From NCBI GenBank assembly GCA_009780415.1, contig WRAC01000031.1, positions 1 to 34,295 on the forward strand: a stretch of 34,295 nt of DNA, read 5' to 3'. Positions 31,569 through 34,295 of this stretch are shown piece after piece. How positions within the stretch are numbered: the first letter of the stretch is position 1; each line of letters opens with the position of its first letter. The stretch comes from Defluviitaleaceae bacterium. Lineage in GTDB: Bacteria > Bacillota > Clostridia > Lachnospirales > WRAX01. The notes beneath the pieces are model-generated. The model was not told the DNA's origin and did not search any database. It saw only the letters and a list, made by a program, of their open reading frames with translations. Made by a program: the position numbers and the translations under genes.

Positions 31569-32696
31569 TCACAACAAGTTCTCTATTCTTTTGATTACTT
31601 CGTTTAGCGAAGTTTCCCTTTTAAGAGATTCTTGAATTGCCGTACATTTATTACGCATATTTACATCTTCATACACAGCCTTAACTGTTCTGTAAAGCTG
31701 CTTTCCGCTGCCGGGAAATGAGCGCACCCTTTTTCCAATACCAAGTTCTACGATTTTCTTTGCGTTAGATACTTGGTCGTTGATAAACGGCATTGCCACC
31801 ATCGGAACTCCATAAAACATCGCCTCATTAACGCTATTCATTCCGCAATGCGTAAGAAAAACATCAGCGCGACTCAATACCTCCATTTGCGGCACATAAG
31901 AGTAAGCGTAGATGTTCCCCGGTATCTTACCGAGTGTTTCAGGTCGAACCTTCCCCGTATTTAATATAATCGACATATCTTTACCGCCAAAAGCACGTAT
32001 GCATTCCTTGCAAAACCCTCTGTTGCTTATAATGCTTCCCAACGAAATATAAATAATAGGTGAATTCATAATTTCATACGGGATTGACTGCGATTGCGGA
32101 ATAAAAGATACCTCGTTCAAAGGAACCGTAAAAATATAATCATCTCCGTATGTATTTCGTTCCGTTTGAAATATCTGAGGAACATATATCACGTTAAGTG
32201 CCGGTCTATCGTTAATTATTGCCTTTGCAAGAGTCTTGTTCTTCAACCCCATGTAATCAGCGTTTTTCTTTCCCATTACTTGATGATTAATTAAAACACA
32301 AGAAATTTTGAAAAACAATGCAGCGTTTGTAAGTGTATTCTCGTTCCACGCCGGTTGCGAAAATTGACGAACACTCGGAATCCCTAGCTTTTCCGCAATC
32401 CTTATGCCCGGGAAGAAAAACATTTCATATATTAACAAGTCAAATTTTTGATTTAGATTTATCGCAGTATCATACGCCGCTCGAAAACACATAGTTTTCT
32501 TTTGTTGCTCGGTTGGAGACGTCGGATAGTTCTCATACGGAATAAAACTCGCACCCGTACTTTCAATCTTTCCGTGAAACTCCTCCGAATTTATATAAGA
32601 CACGTTATGCCCGTTGCATACCAAAGCCGCCGCCAAAGGCAGCGTCGGGTTTGTATGCCCCGCAAAGGGTACATTTATCATTAAAATATCAGCCAT
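31569..32696 (-). CDS. GT1 glycosyltransferase, macrolide (MGT) type
   Basis: The 375-residue cytoplasmic enzyme has the GT-B fold. The N-terminal acceptor half begins MINVPFAGHTNPTLPLAAAL; the C-terminal nucleotide-sugar half carries ISLGSIISN and the UGT signature region YVPQMEVLSRADVFLTHCGM (T-H-C-G), with the following GVPMVAMPFINDQVSNA. The family moves a sugar from a UDP- or dTDP-sugar to a small hydrophobic acceptor, often a macrolide, and several members inactivate antibiotics. The acceptor cannot be told from sequence. AAGGA is 8 bp before the ATG. The gene stands alone in the accessory stretch. Confidence 0.88.
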   Translation of the reverse strand: MADILMINVPFAGHTNPTLPLAAALVCNGHNVSYINSEEFHGKIESTGASFIPYENYPTSPTEQQKKTMCFRAAYDTAINLNQKFDLLIYEMFFFPGIRIAEKLGIPSVRQFSQPAWNENTLTNAALFFKISCVLINHQVMGKKNADYMGLKNKTLAKAIINDRPALNVIYVPQIFQTERNTYGDDYIFTVPLNEVSFIPQSQSIPYEIMNSPIIYISLGSIISNRGFCKECIRAFGGKDMSIILNTGKVRPETLGKIPGNIYAYSYVPQMEVLSRADVFLTHCGMNSVNEAMFYGVPMVAMPFINDQVSNAKKIVELGIGKRVRSFPGSGKQLYRTVKAVYEDVNMRNKCTAIQESLKRETSLNEVIKRIENLL

Positions 32697-33081
32697 TACT
32701 ATTGTCCTTCTAATGAATTATTAGATGCTGCACAGCACAGAAAAGCAATCCGTTAAGGACGTTATATTCAATGCCAACGAAAAAGAGCGCACCCTATACG
32801 GTACACCCCGCGAAGATAAAACTGCCTTATGTGTATACCGCCGCAAACCCGCTCCCAGCATAGCCTGCCGTCCAAATTCGTGACCTGTATCCTTTTTAAA
32901 TATTGCGCTTCACATATGGCCGCAACGCCATACCTTACGCTGTCCGTTTCTGTATTCACCTGTTAAAACGCCTCCAACCAACCACATCGTCACCTACATT
33001 CACCTGCATAATTAATATTACTGCATAGGCACACACCGCCCCCCCCCCACAAACCCACATGATTGCCATTTGACAAAAAAG
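32697..33081. other. Intergenic region between glycosyltransferase gene and IS remnant
   Basis: No convincing gene is present in this stretch of nearly 400 bp. It holds a run of ten C at 33039-33048 and a short 52-codon frame (listed separately). The composition looks like decayed or non-coding DNA. Confidence 0.55.
32725..32883 (+). CDS. Doubtful 52-codon frame, possible gene remnant
   Basis: The frame runs from an ATG at 32725 to a TGA at 32881. The first 30 residues (MLHSTEKQSVKDVIFNANEK...) look protein-like, while the end does not. There is no ribosome site, and the spacing to neighbours suggests a fragment left by rearrangement rather than an active gene. Confidence 0.2.
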   Translation: MLHSTEKQSVKDVIFNANEKERTLYGTPREDKTALCVYRRKPAPSIACRPNS

Positions 33082-33105
33082 GAGAGTGTTGACTATTATA
33101 TAGAT
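33082..33105 (+). repeat. Left imperfect inverted repeat of the IS1-like element
   Basis: This 24-bp stretch matches the reverse complement of 33839-33862 at 18 of 24 positions, including blocks AGAGTG and ATATAGAT. The outward-most boundary is uncertain, and no target duplication is seen. The transposase promoter (TTGACT at 33089, TATAAA at 33112, 17-bp spacer) starts inside it, as is usual for IS1-type elements. Confidence 0.55.
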
Positions 33106-33144
33106 TAATGGTATAAAAACCTACGAATGAAAGCGAGGGCTATT

Positions 33145-33854
33145 ATGCCTACATGTAAAAAGTGTAACTCGGAACGAACCAAAAAGAATGGTATTGTATC
33201 AAATAAACAACGCTTTAAGTGTAAATATTGTGGTTGCAATTTCCGTCTTGGTGATAATCGAACTAATGATAAAGTAGCGGCAAAGAAAGCATTGTGTATA
33301 TTGCTTTATGTTATGGCAAAAGGCTCATACCGTATGCTGGGGCGCATCTTGAAAATTGACCACACACTAGTATATCGTTGGATTCGAGCGTTTGGCGAAA
33401 GCTTACCCGAACCCGAAGTATCAGGCGAAATCAAAGAGATAGAATTTGACGAAATGTGGCATTTTTTAATTTCAAAAAAACTTTGGGTTATCAAAGCCAT
33501 TGACCGTAGTACAGAGAGAACCGTGGCCTGGGTGCTCGGCGGTCGTGATTCTACAACATTCCAACGACTTTACGACAAAGTAAAGCATCCTGAAAACTGT
33601 ACCTTCTACACAACTGGGACGCCTCTGCGGATGTATTGCCACGCGAACGGCATAAAATCGGCAAAAAGCATACAGTTGACATTAAACACGATAACAGTAA
33701 CACTCGTCATCATTAAGGACGTTTTAAACGAAAAACGAAGGTCGTTTCGAAGAAGGATTTTATGATTGATTTATCATTACGTATTTGGCATTACGTTACT
33801 ACCACCAACCTTTTTGTCCGGCTTCAAGAGATAGCATTATCTATATTTGAGTAA
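33145..33854 (+). pseudogene. IS1-family transposase, frameshifted and stopped
   Basis: An intact front part encodes a zinc ribbon (C-x2-C near CKKCNSERTKKNG, then C-x2-C in CKYCGCNF), a helix-turn-helix (YRMLGRILKIDHTLVYRWIR) and the DDE region EIEFDEMWHFL, then WVIKAIDRSTERTVAWVLGG. The frame is lost at about 33610-33612, where the expected FYTD-W reads FYTT-G. In the next frame the sequence continues as WDASADVLPRERHKIGKKHT and then DIKHDNSNTRHH, meets a TAA at 33714-33716 in place of a Leu, and resumes GRFKRKTKVVSKKDFMIDLS to a natural stop at 33852-33854. Start chosen at 33145 after GAGGG. Confidence 0.85.
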
Positions 33855-33862
33855 GCACTCTT
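33839..33862 (-). repeat. Right imperfect inverted repeat of the IS1-like element
   Basis: Partner of the repeat at 33082-33105. It overlaps the last codons and the stop of the transposase gene, as is common for compact insertion sequences. Confidence 0.55.
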
Positions 33863-33904
33863 ATCACCTCATTAGTAATATATGAGGGTTGTTCCATAAT
33901 AGCA

Positions 33905-33943
33905 CAAAAATGGACAAACCTTTTATTTACAAGGTTTTGTCCA
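33905..33943 (-). terminator. Terminator of the rRNA/tRNA-Asn transcript
   Basis: On the minus strand TGGACAAAACCTT pairs with AAGGTTTGTCCA (one bulged base), giving a 12-bp stem with an 8-nt loop, followed by TTTTT (complement of 33906-33910). It starts about 29 bp after tRNA-Asn and ends the rRNA operon. Confidence 0.88.
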
Positions 33944-33972
33944 CTCTGATAATATATTTTGATGTTTCTTAG

Positions 33973-34044
33973 CTCCCCAAGTAGGATTTGAACCTACGAC
34001 CCACCGGTTAACAGCCGGTTGCTCTGCCGCTGAGCTATTGAGGA
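33973..34044 (-). tRNA. tRNA-Asn (anticodon GTT)
   Basis: The full cloverleaf is visible on the minus strand: acceptor TCCTCAA/TTGGGGA (one G-T pair), D arm GCTC...GAGC, anticodon stem ACCGG/CCGGT with loop CTGTTAA, and T arm GTAGG TTCAAAT CCTAC. It is 72 nt long with discriminator G. The 3' CCA is not encoded (CT follows). It lies about 50 bp after the 23S 3' end. Confidence 0.97.
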
Positions 34045-34096
34045 AAAACAATATACCACACCCTAAGAACTGAACACGGGGGGAGGAAGGGGGTGA

Positions 34097-34295
34097 GGAC
34101 AAGCCCTCGATCAATTAGTATGAGTCAGCTTAACACGTTACCGTGCTTACACCTCTCACCTATCAACCTTGTGGTCTACAAGGGATCTTACTCTTTACAG
34201 ATGGGAAATCTAGTCTTGAGGACGGTTTCACACTTAGATGCCTTCAGCGTTTATCCGTTCCGAATGCGGCTACCCTGCGGTGCGTATGGAACGCA
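34097..34295 (-). rRNA. 23S rRNA, 3' end only
   Basis: The reverse complement reads as the conserved 3' terminal region of bacterial 23S rRNA: GGCATCTAAGTGTGAAAC, AGGTTGATAGGTG, and AGCTGACTCATACTAATTGA followed by TCGAGGGCTT. The rest lies beyond the right edge. The exact 3' end is placed from the pairing-end convention and may be off by a few bases. Confidence 0.95.

Larger units (their letters stand above)
33082..33862 (+). mobile_element. Decayed IS1-family insertion sequence
   Basis: The element is about 780 bp, close to the classical IS1 length, bounded by imperfect inverted repeats. It contains one transposase gene with a zinc-finger/InsA-like front and an InsB-like catalytic part, broken by a frameshift and a stop. 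It cannot make its own active transposase. Confidence 0.75.

Noticed and set aside
32768-32959. 63-codon frame on the minus strand upstream of the glycosyltransferase
   Set aside because: No ribosome site, unusual composition and no recognisable domain.
33060-33870. Target-site duplication of the IS1-like element
   Set aside because: The flanks of the inverted repeats do not share an 8-9 bp direct repeat, and the outer ends are not certain.
34045-34096. 5S rRNA between 23S and tRNA-Asn
   Set aside because: The gap is only about 50 bp and contains no 5S sequence.
33923-34114. 63-codon frame over the tRNA-Asn region
   Set aside because: It runs through a certain tRNA gene and the rRNA spacer.

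Overview
The window looks like a Gram-positive, Bacillota/Clostridia-type bacterium that lives on plant polysaccharide. Supporting this are solute-binding lipoproteins with classic lipoboxes, strong Shine-Dalgarno sequences (GGAGG), canonical sigma-A type promoters with 16-18 bp spacers, LplABC- and YesOPQ-like importers without their own ATPase, and a 23S rRNA 3' end followed by tRNA-Asn. The genus cannot be read from this sequence alone. From about 26 kb onward the DNA becomes visibly more AT-rich and the gene content becomes accessory in character.

Layout. 1-4.1 kb (+): the 3' part of a gene for an Ig-like/propeller protein, then an 817-residue glycine-rich collagen-like protein ending in a Hint (intein/hedgehog-type) domain, closed by an intrinsic terminator. 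4.2-7.6 kb (+): a one-protein phosphorelay hybrid histidine kinase (Cache, HAMP, PAS, HisKA, HATPase, REC, HPt) with its own promoter. 7.6-13.1 kb (-): a complete oligopeptide/dipeptide-type ABC importer in the order SBP, permease B, permease C, ATPase D, ATPase F, with an intrinsic hairpin terminator between the SBP gene and the rest. 13.2-16.8 kb (-): an LplB/LplC/LipO-type sugar importer. 17.0-19.4 kb (+): a GH3 glycosidase with a beta-trefoil-like insert. 19.4-20.5 kb (-): a GH105 unsaturated rhamnogalacturonyl hydrolase. 20.6-26.0 kb (+): a YesO/YesP/YesQ-like importer followed by a GH112 phosphorylase.

Together, 13-26 kb reads as a utilization locus for oligosaccharides of pectic rhamnogalacturonan I. 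Two importers bring in oligosaccharides, GH105 removes the unsaturated uronic acid, GH3 trims other residues, and GH112 phosphorolyses a galactosyl disaccharide (Gal-Rha in this context) to galactose 1-phosphate. The divergent GH105/SBP control region holds a pair of 19-bp direct repeats exactly 21 bp apart, just upstream of a consensus promoter, and is the best regulatory candidate in the window.

26.0-33.9 kb is an accessory stretch: a nucleotidyltransferase, a small membrane protein, a beta-lactamase-fold serine hydrolase with a membrane tail, a two-gene module (HEMAH zinc-peptidase-like protein plus a small partner) under its own promoter, a macrolide-type glycosyltransferase and a decayed IS1-family element. 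It abuts the 3' end of an rRNA operon (34.0-34.3 kb, -), where 23S is followed directly by tRNA-Asn and a terminator, with no 5S gene between them.
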